Assembly: GCA_037179515.1 (NCBI GenBank)
Contig: JAXCGZ010015116.1
Location: 62,001-126,000, forward strand
Reading direction: 5' to 3'
DNA: 64,000 nucleotides
From: Halocaridina rubra
Lineage: Eukaryota; Arthropoda; Malacostraca; Decapoda; Atyidae
Shown: positions 51,048 to 61,194 of the stretch, one piece after another
How the letters are laid out: the number at the start of each line of letters is the position of its first letter
How positions within the stretch are numbered: the first letter of the stretch is position 1
Notes under the pieces: generated by a model
Databases searched by the model: none
What the model saw: the letters and a program-made list of their open reading frames with translations, nothing else
Told to the model about the DNA's origin: nothing
Position numbers and translations under genes: made by a program

Positions 51048-52641
51048 GTTTGTTTCCTAAACAGTCAATAACGAAGTGCCAAAACAACCACAAAAAATAA
51101 CAAATCTCTACAATACAGTAGTAAAAAAAATGAAAGAACCACACAACACCAAGGAGAGAAAAAACAATTCAACACCACGGTTCAAACTTAAACGTAAAAG
51201 TGATCTCAAAACCTCACCATAAAAGTGACTCAAAATACAATCAAGTGCAACAGCAGCAAAATGTTGCAAAACTGTGCATAAAACACTGGTAATACAGAAT
51301 GGCAGTCGTGCCTGCTTAACAGCAAGTATGTGGCAGTACCTGTGGTTGTGGTGCAAATGAAAGGAATGAGCAACACAATCAAGTGCAACAGCTGCAAAAT
51401 GTTGCAAAACAGTGAATGAAACATTGGTAATACAGAATGGCAGTCGTGCCTGCTTAGCAGCAATATGTGGCAGTACCTGCGGTTATCGTGCAAATGAAAG
51501 GAATGAGCAACACAATCAAGTGCAACAGCAACAAAATGTTGCAAAACAGTGCATGAAACACTGGTAATACAGAATGGCAATCGTGCCTGCTTAACAGCAA
51601 TATGTGGTAGTACCTGCGGTTATCGTGCAAATGAAAGGAATGAGCAACACAATCAAGTGCAACAGCAACAAAATGTTGCAAGGCAGTGCATGAAACACTG
51701 GTAATAAAGAATGGCAGTCGTGCCTACTTAAGAGCAATACGTGGCAGTACCTGCGGTTATGGTGCAAATGAAAGGAATGAGCAACAACGAATTTTACTGA
51801 CTAGCACCCAGTGCCAGAGAGTACAACAAGTACAGTATAGTGGTCGTGCCTGTATATGAGCACGTATATGGCAGTACCCACAAATAAAATGTCGTAAGTA
51901 AGATAAACAAGTACAGTATAGCGGTCGTGCCTGCGTATGAGCGCGTATATGACAGCACCCACAAATAAAATGTCGTAAGTAAAATTCTGGAGTGTTGCCA
52001 AAAGGGCACAGATCCTATGAAAAATACACCAACGATAAGCTAACAGCTTACTAGGCAGCCAGATTACACATTTCTACTAGTAATGAGAAAATTTATTTTC
52101 AAGTGACAACTTAGTCACAGGAAAGGCTTAGCCTAGGCTCGATAAATGACACCAAAGTTTTTCTTCCCAATCTATGAGCAGTCAATGCTTGAATATAAAA
52201 CACAGTTATAAGCAAAATACTTAATATGCTTTCTCCCAATTCCTAAATCCCAAGGAAATATAAAAAATTCTTAACACGTATCACCCTTTAACGGATATAT
52301 TAAACACGAATGCTTTAAAACTCAACCTTATCACGCAAATAAATGAAATTTTAAATAACACGTCTTCTCGTCATGCAAAATTTCTTATTTTTGCTACCAT
52401 ATAATCTCATGTAGATTTCCTGAAATATTGTTTACCAAATGGGAATTAAGAAAATATTAGTTACCATAATTAATTTTGAAAATAAAAAATATTCTGATCC
52501 GCAACGTCTCTAGCGCGAAACTTTTCGTGTGCAGCCTAAGATTCATTCATTTCAATAATCGAGCCAATGGTAATCGAGTTTCATGTGCAATGTTAAAAAT
52601 AAAAATAAAAATAAATTTATAAAATCAGTCTGTCTGAACGA
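51048..52641 (-). promoter_or_regulatory. Gm-3 leader with tandem repeats
   Basis: Nearly identical to the Gm-2 leader, with four or more 137-bp units (51239-51800) and two 81-bp units (51835-51985). Confidence 0.6.
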
Positions 52642-52659
52642 GTCCCTGTTCGGGCGCCA
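52642..52659 (-). other. Gm-3 primer binding site (tRNA-Lys type)
   Basis: The same 18-mer as in Gm-1 and Gm-2, three bases from the LTR terminus at 52663. Confidence 0.92.
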
Positions 52660-52662
52660 GTC

Positions 52663-54770
52663 TGATTGGGGTTAGGATGGCTGAGTGTTGTTAAGATTCT
52701 GTTTTACTAAGGGGACTCAAAGTACTGAGCTCGGTTAAGAGCTCACAAACAGACAGGAGAGATATTTGTACTTTAACACCCCATTCATTTTGCCATGGCT
52801 CGGTTAAATGAAACTCAGAATTCAACTTTCTTTTAATTTTCGAAATGCAATGACATTATAAGAATTGAATTAAATTTCTCAAATTAAATTTTATGAAATG
52901 CTGCCTCCAATCCCGGAGGTGGTGAGCACGATTTCGTTTCCCGGCACCACGGACGTACGCCAAGACTTTGGCCTCAACTCGACGATTACCTCTGTCACAC
53001 AGACAGAGTAGAATAGAGGACACTGCAATTTCAGAAACAGAAATGACACAAAGTTAATAATGGGAAACTGAAAGCATGAGCACACATATAATGAGTTTCC
53101 AGTGTTATTCTACTGGATGAAAATATATTGGTTATTCACAGCTAACCAGAAATATTTATGCTACCATAATAGCACACAAAACCATTAATTCTTTACTGGT
53201 TTTAAAGGAAAACAATTTATGCACAATAAATGAAGAAAAAGCAAGACAAATACAGTACTGTATGTATTCCTTAAATTGTGGGCAACCACAAAAGTTGCAA
53301 TGCTTATTACTGATTTACAATTAATATGGTAAAACACTCTATTTAGGATAAAGGAAGAATCTATGAGATAAATACAGTATTCATTCACTTTTGGTTATCA
53401 AGAACTGTTTGCAATGAAAAAAAAAAGAGTGCAAAACCACCTTTTGAGGTATTTGCAACTTATAACTCAAAACACTTTATCCCCAACATATGAAGAATTA
53501 GCAAGATAAATACAGTATGCATTCATTAAATTGTGGTTAACAGGAAATATTTGCAAAGCCAACAGGTTAAAATTAACTTTAAATTATTTTCAGTTTATAG
53601 CATAAAACACTTTAGCTAAATGATTAATTATTTGCAATTTATATAGCAAATAGCTTTATTGACGAGTTTTTGACATAAAACACTTTATTTACGATAATAG
53701 AAAGAGGTGAAATGAAATCAGAATTTATTAGGAAAAGAGATAGATTTTTACGAGCTCATAACCAGTCTTCAGAGGATGAGATTTTCGTTTATCACGTTCA
53801 GTGAAAAGAAACTTCTTAGCAATGTATATCAGCTGCAATTTCCAGGTTAAGGAATTAACTTTGGCAAGTGAGATTCCAGTTAGGTAATCTACAAAATTTC
53901 TTTTGTATGGGAATGGAATCTGAGAATAAAATTCCTAAGATTTAGCCAGTAACGAATGTAACTAATTCTCGAAAAACCAATTTGCTTGACCCACGAGCTT
54001 TACCATACACTATCCCTCACCTTGTTGTGCCAGATGAATTCCTGTGAAGATGCCACGTATATAAGGTTTGAAATAAACTTTGACTGCTCAGGCGAGATGT
54101 TATCTCTGGGCAGTCTCGGCACCAAAAGAGGACGCCTCATTGTCCCTCCTGGTGACGTCATCTGCAGGATACATTTCTAGAGCAGTAACTGGCTCTGATA
54201 TCACTTAAGGACTACTTTAGTGGTGGTCCCTGGCAGGCAATTATAGCAGAGATGCAAGGGAGAGACAGTATTTTGGGTGCAACAGGTGGAAGCAAATAAA
54301 ATAAAACGAGAATAATAATGAAAAGTTAGGTTCCTGGTAAACAATCTCCAGAACGTTCTTTGCTCATAGGAGACGGAATTTAAGTACTCAAATAATAAAG
54401 AAGCTACTGATATATATCTAGACAGGCTAATGGCATAACAGCAAGGTCAAATTTATAACAAAATCATTAGCAAGAACAATTTTTATAATAAGAAAATTGT
54501 AAACAAAACGAATCTGGTGAGTTCACAGAAGAGATGGAAAATAGGAGCAGCCTATATATCACGACTATTCTTCTACACGTACAAGAAGAGTAAATAAGGT
54601 ATATTTAAAATTAGCTATAAGCTAAAATATAAATTGCAAATAATCATAATCTGCAAAAGTTAAGAAGTGGGAATTATTTTTTTTGTTAGAAAAATGACAG
54701 TTAAGTTACTAAATTAATTAATAAGGCATCTGGCAGCCTCTGGTGACTTTGAGCGAAACACTCTGTCACA
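52663..54770 (-). repeat. Gm-3 5' LTR (outer LTR of the tandem array)
   Basis: 2108 bp with termini TGATTGGGG and CTGTCACA. It is followed by the target duplication GCTGG at 54771-54775, matching 24790-24794. Confidence 0.92.
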
Positions 54771-55290
54771 GCTGGACTGCTTGCTACTCCATAGGGTAGT
54801 CTTTCCGGTTGATATAACCTTAAATGAGTATTTAGTGTACATATTTTTTGTGACTAAGTGTCCATCGTTAACTGCTGAAAAGCATTTTTCAAGTCTATTT
54901 TTGAGAATACCTTACAACCTCCCATAGTAGCAAACATTATACTATGGTTAGGTAAAAGATGTTGAGCAACTTTTAATTCTGGATTCACTGGGACTTTATA
55001 ATCACCACATAGTCTTACTCCTCCATAAGGCTTTGCTACGGGTACTAAGGGTGTAACCCACCGACTATATTTTACCTCTTGCCAATTTCCTTCTTCCTCT
55101 AGTCTCAATATTTCTTTTTTGACTTGAGTTTTGAGCCCGAAAGGTGTTTGTCTGGGTGGTAGAAATTTTGACATTGCTTCTTCTTTGAATTCTAAGTTTA
55201 CAGTCACATTGTTTATGGTACCTAGACCTGGCTTAAAAATGTTTTCATACTCTTCCATTAGATCTTGTGTCCTTTTTGTTTTTTTAAGAG
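54771..55290 (-). pseudogene. G-B pol, upstream RT piece
   Basis: From about 55280 on the minus strand: KKTKRTQDLMEEYENIF, then LPPRQTPFGLK, EEEGNWQEVKYSRWVTPLVPV, RLCGDYKVPVNP and FSKIDLKNAFQQL (first catalytic Asp), followed by a TAG stop near 54850. LYQPERLPYGVASSPA then runs straight into the target duplication at 54775. The next codons of the same RT are at 24789 on the far side of the Gm array. Confidence 0.9.
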
Positions 55291-58139
55291 TGTGACACCG
55301 GGACATGCTGAAACTGCCCTCATCAATAAAGGCCTGGGCACGAGAAAATATCAAGACAAAGGAAAAGAAAAAGGTTAAGAGCAAGGCAGAGATGAGGTAA
55401 TGTCACACAAAGGAAAACGACACAAAAGAAAAAACAGTCAAAGTACCGAGGATCCAGAGATATGGAGGAGTAGGCTCTGAGATGACGAGAGATCTGCTTT
55501 TTGAAGGATGAAAGGTCATAAGAATTAGAAAAGACAGAAGGAGGAAGAGAGTTCCAGAGTCTGGAGGTGGATGGGAAGAAGCAGTCGCTGCACCGACCAA
55601 TCCGCGAGCTACAAATCTCCACATAGGACCTGTGAGATGAGGCCACTTGGCGAGTGTTACGCGGCCTCGGCAGTGGAGGAGGGATGCAACTCGCCAACTC
55701 ATCAGAGCAGTGATGGAAGTAGTAGCAATAGAAAAGCGAAAGGGAAGATACCTTACGGCGGAGAGAGAGAGAATCCAGGTTAGAAGTAAGAGAAGGATCA
55801 TTATTGAGTCTGACTGCCTTAGATTCAACCCTATCAAGAAGATAAGTAAACGAAGAAGCACCCCAGATGTGAGAGCAGCATTCTAAGCAGGAGCAGATAA
55901 GACCTTTGTAAATTTTAAGTAACTGCAATGAGGAAAAGTAATGACGAAAGCGAAACAAAACCCCTAAGTTTTTGGATGAAGATTTAGAAATTTGGATTAT
56001 GTGATTCCTCCAAGACAAGTTAGAGGCTATATGGATTTCTAGTATGTTGCTAGAGTTAAGAGGGTAAATTTCATTAGTTTCGAAGACAATAGGGTTATCA
56101 GGAGAAGAAGAAGACAAAGAGATAGCCAGAAACTGTGTCTTGGAGGCATTGAATTTAACTAAATTTTGAGTGCCCCATTCAGATACTCTCTGCAAATCGG
56201 AGTTAAGAGTAGAAGAAAGAGTGATACGAGATTGATTACGAGTAACAGATGAAGGTTGTGAAGAAAAGGCAGAGGAAAAGTGAAGGATAGAATCATCAGC
56301 AAAGGCATGAAGAAGAGAGGAAGATGGGGATTGTAGAAGATCATTGATGAAGAGAAGGAAGATAGTAGGTGAAAGAGCAGAGCCCTGTGGAACACCGCTA
56401 GTAACAGAGAAAGGGCTAGATGTTGCGCCATCAACAACTACAGATGTAGAACGGTCAATAAGAAAACTGGAAATCATAGAACAGAAAGAAGGGGTAAAGC
56501 CATAGGCAGGGAGTTTGGCCAACAGAGCCTTGTGCCTCTGTCAAAAGCCTTAGAGATATCAAGGGCGACGACAAAGGATTCCCCATAGTTCCTCAGAGAA
56601 GATGACCATACATGAGTAAGATAGGACAGGAGATCACCAGTGGATCTTGCCTTGCGGAAGCCGTACTGATGATCAGAGATAAGTGAGTTAGATTCAAGGC
56701 GTTTCAAGAAGTGAGCACTGAGCAAAGTTTCGAAAACTTTAGCAATAGAGGAGGTTAGGGCAATAGGTCGGTAGTTAGAAGGAATAGAGCAGCCACCCTT
56801 CTTAGGAACAGGTTGAACTAGAGCATGCTTCCAAGATGAAGGATAGATTCTAGTTGACAGAATGAGGCGAAAAAGATGGCAGAGTACGGGAGCCAGTTCA
56901 TCTGCAAACTCCTTAAGGAACCTTGCAGGGATACCATCGGGAGAAGATGCTTTGTTCGTCTTTAGCGAGCGAAGAACATTATGAACTTTGCGTGAAGAAA
57001 GGATAAGGGAGGGCATAGGGTTAGAGAGGGGAAAAGACTGAGGAACAGGTGCGCTGGAATCATTGATAGAAGAGTTGGTAAAAAAATGAGAGCCAAAGAC
57101 AGTGGCTTTGTCAGTGGCAGAGCAAGCTATGGAATCATCAGAACAAATGAGAAAGGAAAAGCTTGATTTACAGAATTTTTTTGAAAGGTTTTTGGCTAAG
57201 GACCAGAAGCATTTGTCAGTGGGAGAGGAGTTAAGGTCGTCAACTTTCCTTCTTATAAAGGAAGCCTTAAACCTTTGAATCTGATCAGTACAGTGATTCC
57301 TAGCTATAATAAAAGCAGTGCGAGTTAAATCAGAAGGAGAGGCTAGGTAAGATCGGTGAGCCTGATTCCTAGTCTGGATAGCCACGGAGCAGGCACGATC
57401 AAACCAAGGCTTAGGGGGAGAGAATGTTTTTGTAGAAGAGGGGATGTATGCCTCCATTCCCGCGGTCATGATCTCGGCAACTTTTAGAGCTACTTGATCA
57501 GGGTTGCGGGACCGAAAGCAGTAGTCATCCCATGGGAAGTCAAAAAGAAAGTTACACAAATTTTCATGTTGGGTACGCTTGAAGTGCCAAAGGCGGCGCT
57601 GAGTAGGAGGGATTGGGGGTGGGGGAGCGAAAATGGAAGAGACTGAGATCATAGAGTGGTCAGATTTACCGAGAGGGGAAAGCACAGAATAAGAGTAGCT
57701 TGAAGGGTTAGAAGTAAAAAATAGGTCAAGAGTGTTTGCAGCATGTTTGTGATGATCAGGAACACGAGTAGGATGTTTGCTAATTTGCTCCAGATCGTGA
57801 GTAATTGAGAAAGCAAGGGCCTCGCTTCCTCCCACATCATTGTGAGAAGAATGAAGCCACTCACTGTGGTGTACATTGAAGTCTCCAATGTAGAGAACTT
57901 TAGCATGTGGGTGAGAAGATAGCAAGGACTCGTGGCACGAGAATAGATATTCAAAGAAAGACACAAACTCGGTGGAGTTTGGAGAACAGTAGCAGAAGCA
58001 AAGGAAGATAGTTGTAGTGGAGAGATAGACTTTTAGCCAGAGAACATTAAAGTCAGGAGATTCAAGGTCCATGAGCCTCACAGTAGGAGTGTTAGTGTTG
58101 CAGTATGCTCAGACCCCACCTTTGGAACGAAGACGAGTA
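55290..58139 (-). mobile_element. LINE inside G-B (endonuclease plus RT, no RNase H)
   Basis: This minus-strand non-LTR element is 5' truncated within the endonuclease (TRLRSKGGV at 58139) and has a 3' UTR ending near 55290 with a short A-rich stretch. It separates the G-B protease from the G-B RT. A 3' piece of the same family is at 14925-15195. The lack of RNase H and the overall look suggest the CR1/L2/Jockey side of the LINE tree, but I cannot place it further. Confidence 0.85.
55323..58081 (-). pseudogene. LINE ORF2: endonuclease and RT, one frameshift
   Basis: The first frame (58081-56474, 535 codons) has YIGDFNVHHSEWL and GKSDHSMIS of the endonuclease, then RT motifs SPDGIPARFLKEF, VPKKGGCSIPSNYRPIALTS, YGFRKARST and VVALDISKAFDR (first catalytic Asp). 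A frameshift near 56520 leads to the second frame (56522-55323, 399 codons) with TSGVPQGSALSPTIFLLFINDL, AFADDSILHF (catalytic FADD) and the C-terminal SRLWNSLPPSVF segment. Apart from the missing N-terminus, a TGA near 58110 and this one shift, it is well preserved. Confidence 0.9.
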
Positions 58140-58440
58140 TGCTTTCGTTATCAATTCTGGAAAGTTTAGCTTTAAGCCTTTTATTCAGTTTAAGCCTAAC
58201 AATCCCTTTCTATTTCCTGTTACTATTACAACTGGTAACTCAACAATTTGTTTCTCATATTTTATCATAACTTCAGCTTTTTCTATTGTTTCAATCTTTC
58301 GATTATTGTAATCTGTGATTAATGAACTTGTGTCCTCCTTTATTTTCAGATAAGGTATACTCTTGGCTACTTCTTCTGAAATCAGTTATATATGCAGCTG
58401 TATCTAACTGCATTTCTATATCTTTTCCATTTACTTGTTC
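58140..58440 (-). pseudogene. G-B protease, C-terminal part
   Basis: The minus-strand reading gives SLITDYNNRKIETIEK, then PVVIVTGNRKGLLGLN, a stop where Trp is expected, and IKGLKLNFPELI. The LLGxxW-type box is the usual end of a gypsy retropepsin. The catalytic Asp-Thr/Ser-Gly was not found with certainty; ISEEVAK and the LDTAAYITDF-like stretch near 58380-58400 are the likely place. It is cut from the RT by the LINE. Confidence 0.65.
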
Positions 58441-59336
58441 TTCACACATTATTCTCTTATTTGTGTAAGTGGAATTTAGTTGGAAAGCGAAGTTTTCTTG
58501 CTCTAAGTTTTCTTGTTCTCTTTCTTTTATACAATGTATGTTTTCTTTTCAGCTTGTTTTGTTGTTTCTTAAGACATTTCCTGAAAAAATGTCCATAATA
58601 TCCACAAAACTGGCACACATTGTTATAACCAGGACACTTATATCTATCATTCGGATGATGATTATTATTACCACACCTGCAACACTTTTTATATTTGTTA
58701 CTACTAGGTGTCTGTGCATTATTCCCTTGCCAGTAATTGGAAGTATCGTTCTTATACCTTTTTTCAAAGTTTCCTGTTTTTTTTTTTTGTGAGTTATGGT
58801 TACTTGAGGCTGATTTATTCTGTTGTTTGTACTGAGGGTTTTGCTAATTTTCCTCAAACATTTTATTTTGAACTCGAGACTGTTCATAAGCTCTTGTAAT
58901 TTCCAACAACTTTGGAGATTCAAGTCTTTAGCTTGTAATAGCTTTTCTTTAAGCTCACTGGATTTGCATTTACAAATGACTAAATCAACTATTAAGTCTT
59001 CCTCAGAGTTATGGGTATCATATTTGCAAAATTGACTTTGCTTCTTTAATCTTGTGACAAACATATCTATTACTCTCATTTTCTAGAGGCTCAAGTGCCA
59101 TGAATAGGCTATGTTCGTACCTGATATTTTCACTGGGGGGCTAGTGTTTTAAATATATCCTGAACCACTGGGCCTGCTATGTGCAGTAGGATGCTGACCC
59201 TCTGCTTGTCAGTTTTCGTGGCCAAGCAATCCAAATAGATCTTGAATGAATCAATATATTTCCTCCACCTATGTGCCACTGTTTTAGGGTCACATTCAAT
59301 AGAAAAATGAGGCAGTGCTGCTATTTGAGAAGTCAT
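58441..59336 (-). pseudogene. G-B gag with two zinc knuckles, frameshifted
   Basis: It starts at the ATG at 59336 (TSQIAALPHFSIE). The capsid-like segment has VAHRWRKYIDSFKIYL and ILLHIAGPVVQDIF, and continues in another frame (59079-58549) with RLKKQSQFCKYD and EEDLIVDLVICKC. After an A-run near 58785 the frame changes and two knuckles appear (58575-58690): a degenerate one, CCRCGNNNHHPNDRYKC, and a perfect CQFCGYYGHFFRKC (CX2CX4HX4C). This is an ordinary gypsy Gag and contrasts with the reduced Gag part of Gm-1. Confidence 0.82.
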
Positions 59337-59553
59337 TCTTGTGCCTTTATTTATTATAGGCTAAGCCTAATTGTTTTCCTTAACTATCTTCATCTTATTA
59401 TATAATTATCTTTTTCTTAATCCAGGTACTGTATAAACTTCACTACATAATATACATGCATGTAACTAAAAATTACTTAGCTTATACACATTCATAAAAG
59501 AATTAGATAGACGAATGTTTTCTTTCCGTCTGTTGCTGAAGGTTTTTCGCTGG
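59337..59553 (-). other. G-B leader, part between gag and the solo LTR
   Basis: AT-rich, no ORF. The leader of G-B continues beyond the solo LTR at 60507-60763. Confidence 0.5.
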
Positions 59554-59558
59554 CTGAC

Positions 59559-60506
59559 TGTGACAGAGTGTTTCGCTCAAAGTCACCAGAGGCTGTTAGA
59601 TGCCTTATTAAATAAATTAGTAACATAGCTGTTATTTTCTAACTAAAAAAATAATTCCCACTTCTTGACTTTTGCAGATTATGATTATTTGCAATTTGTA
59701 TTTTAGCTTATAGCTAAATTTAAATATACCTTATTTACTCTTCTTGTACGTGTAGAAGTATAGCCCCGATATAAAGGCTGCTCCTATTTTCTGTCTGCTA
59801 CGAGCCAAGAAAATTATGAGATTATTTACCAGTAACCTAACTTTTCATTATTATTCTCGTTTTATTTTATTTGCTTCCACTTGTTGCACCTAAAAATACT
59901 GTCTCTCCCTTGCATCTCTGCTATAATTGCCTGCCAGGGACCACCACTAAAATAGTCCTTAAAATGATATCAGAGCCAGTTACTGCTCTAGAAATGTATC
60001 CTACAGATGAACTCACCAGGAGGGACAATGAGACACCCTCGGTTGGCGCCCAATCTTCCAAGAGGCAACATCTCGCCTGAGCAGTCTAAGTTTATTTCAA
60101 CCTTAATTACGTGGCATCTTCACAGGAATTCATCTAGCACAACAAGTGTCCTGTATTCTACTCTGCCTGTGTGACAGGGGTAATCATCGAGTTGAGGCCA
60201 AAGTCTTGGCATACGTCCGTGGTGCCGGGAAACGAAATCGTGCTCACCACCTCCGGGATTCGAGGCAGCATTTCATAAAATTTAATTTGAGAAATTTAAT
60301 TCAATTCTTTTAATGTCATTGCATTTCCAAAATTAAAAGAAAGTTGAATTCTGAGTTTCATTTAACCGACTAATGGTAATAGAGATGGGGTGTTCAAGTA
60401 CAAATATCTGTCCTGTCTGTTTGTGAGCTCTTAACCGAGCTCGGTACTTTGAGTCCCCTTAGTAAAACAGAATCTTAACAACACTCTAGCATCCTAAACC
60501 CCAACA
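59559..60506 (+). repeat. Solo Gm LTR in plus orientation with an internal deletion
   Basis: It starts TGTGACAGAGTGTTTCGCTCAAAG and ends CTAAACCCCAACA. CTGAC lies on both sides (59554-59558 and 60507-60511), so it is a real insertion that has since lost its internal part. About 1 kb in the middle of the LTR is missing: TCATCTAGCACAACAAG joins TGTCCTGTATTCTACTC near 60148. It shares the TACGAGCCAAGAAAATTATG variant of the Gm-1 LTR type. It lies in the leader of G-B. Confidence 0.92.
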
Positions 60507-60763
60507 CTGACGTAAGAATCTTCATTGTTGCCTGAATTGCAATGTCATCTTGAGAGGAAGATTTCTGGCAGGATCTGGTTATCGGTTGCTATTATCGTTC
60601 CCCTCACAACTCTTTCTTCTGAGTTCGTTCATCTCGTCGTCCAATAATGTATTTCTTACCAGCAAGAATGATAATAATCTTGTAAAAATCTTTTATGTTG
60701 CCGAGTGCAGGCAGGTTAATATATGAATGTTACTATTATAACACATATCCAATCCTTGTCGCC
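60507..60763 (-). other. G-B leader with a 120-bp duplication of the LTR end and primer region
   Basis: Positions about 60644-60763 repeat the sequence at 60764-60885, including TTTATRTTGCCGAGTGCAGGCAGG and the LTR end. On the minus strand the LTR end ATTATT is followed by GGCGACAAGGATTGG in the inner copy and GGACGACGAGATGAAC in the outer one. One of these is the likely primer site, but I cannot assign the tRNA. Confidence 0.7.
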
Positions 60764-61194
60764 AATAATATATTTCTTACCTGCAAGATAGATAATAATC
60801 TTGTAGATATCTTTTATATTGCCGAGTGCAGGCAGGTTAATATATGAATGTTACTATTATAACATATATCCCATTTTCCTCACAGATGACTTGGGATTAA
60901 TAGGAGGTATATAAAACACTCCTTCCTCAACATGGTTTATTACGTAGAAGAGAGATTAATATGTTACATAAACTGACGACTAATGGTGCTACACGAACAA
61001 ATAAGAATCTACTTAGAGGGATCAAAACCACAAGTACTTTATACAGAATCATTTATTAAGGAATTACATCCTATATAGGTTTCTTTCAAGTCACACTCTT
61101 TGTACTTAAGAATGTTATTCTTTTGCTTGTAGAAAGCGGTAAATTTAAATGGAGAATATCTTTAACAAATACATAACTGCTTAAATACATAACA
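60764..61194 (-). repeat. G-B 5' LTR
   Basis: About 431 bp, collinear with 22135-22563. It starts TGTTATGTATTTAAGC on the minus strand directly after GGCACC of the outer Gm LTR (plus strand 61195-61200). It differs from the 3' LTR at many positions, so G-B is clearly older than Gm-1. Confidence 0.85.

Larger units (their letters stand above)
24795..54770 (-). mobile_element. Tandem Gm-2/Gm-3 array: LTR-internal-LTR-internal-LTR
   Basis: Three LTRs lie at 24795-27604 (holding a CR1-like insertion), 44207-46315 and 52663-54770. They enclose two internal regions. Gm-3 has its primer site at 52642-52659 and pol at 51047-46956. Gm-2 has its primer site at 44186-44203, pol at 42588-38930, and continues at 28667-28245. 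The middle LTR has a polypurine tract on one side and a primer site on the other, so it serves both elements. One 5-bp target duplication, GCTGG, flanks the whole array and none flanks the single members. Both internals share frameshifts near 49555/41096 and 48965/40524 and the loss of 24 bases near the end of RNase H. Confidence 0.9.
22135..61194 (-). mobile_element. G-B: conventional Ty3/gypsy element carrying all nested insertions
   Basis: G-B has a 5' LTR at 60764-61194, gag at about 58440-59336, protease at about 58140-58440, RT split between 54771-55290 and about 24300-24789, then RNase H and integrase down to 22680, a polypurine tract at 22564-22580 and a 3' LTR at 22135-22563. Both flanks read GGCACC (22129-22134 and 61195-61200), consistent with a target duplication. 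The domain order is gag, protease, RT, RNase H, integrase, normal for Ty3/gypsy. Insertions: a LINE (55.29-58.14 kb), the Gm tandem array (24,795-54,770) and a solo Gm LTR (59,559-60,506). Without these it would be about 5 kb. Confidence 0.88.

Noticed and set aside
24795..54770. Simple explanation of Gm-2 and Gm-3 as two independent insertions
   Set aside because: There is no target duplication at the middle LTR, and the two internals share frameshifts and a deletion.
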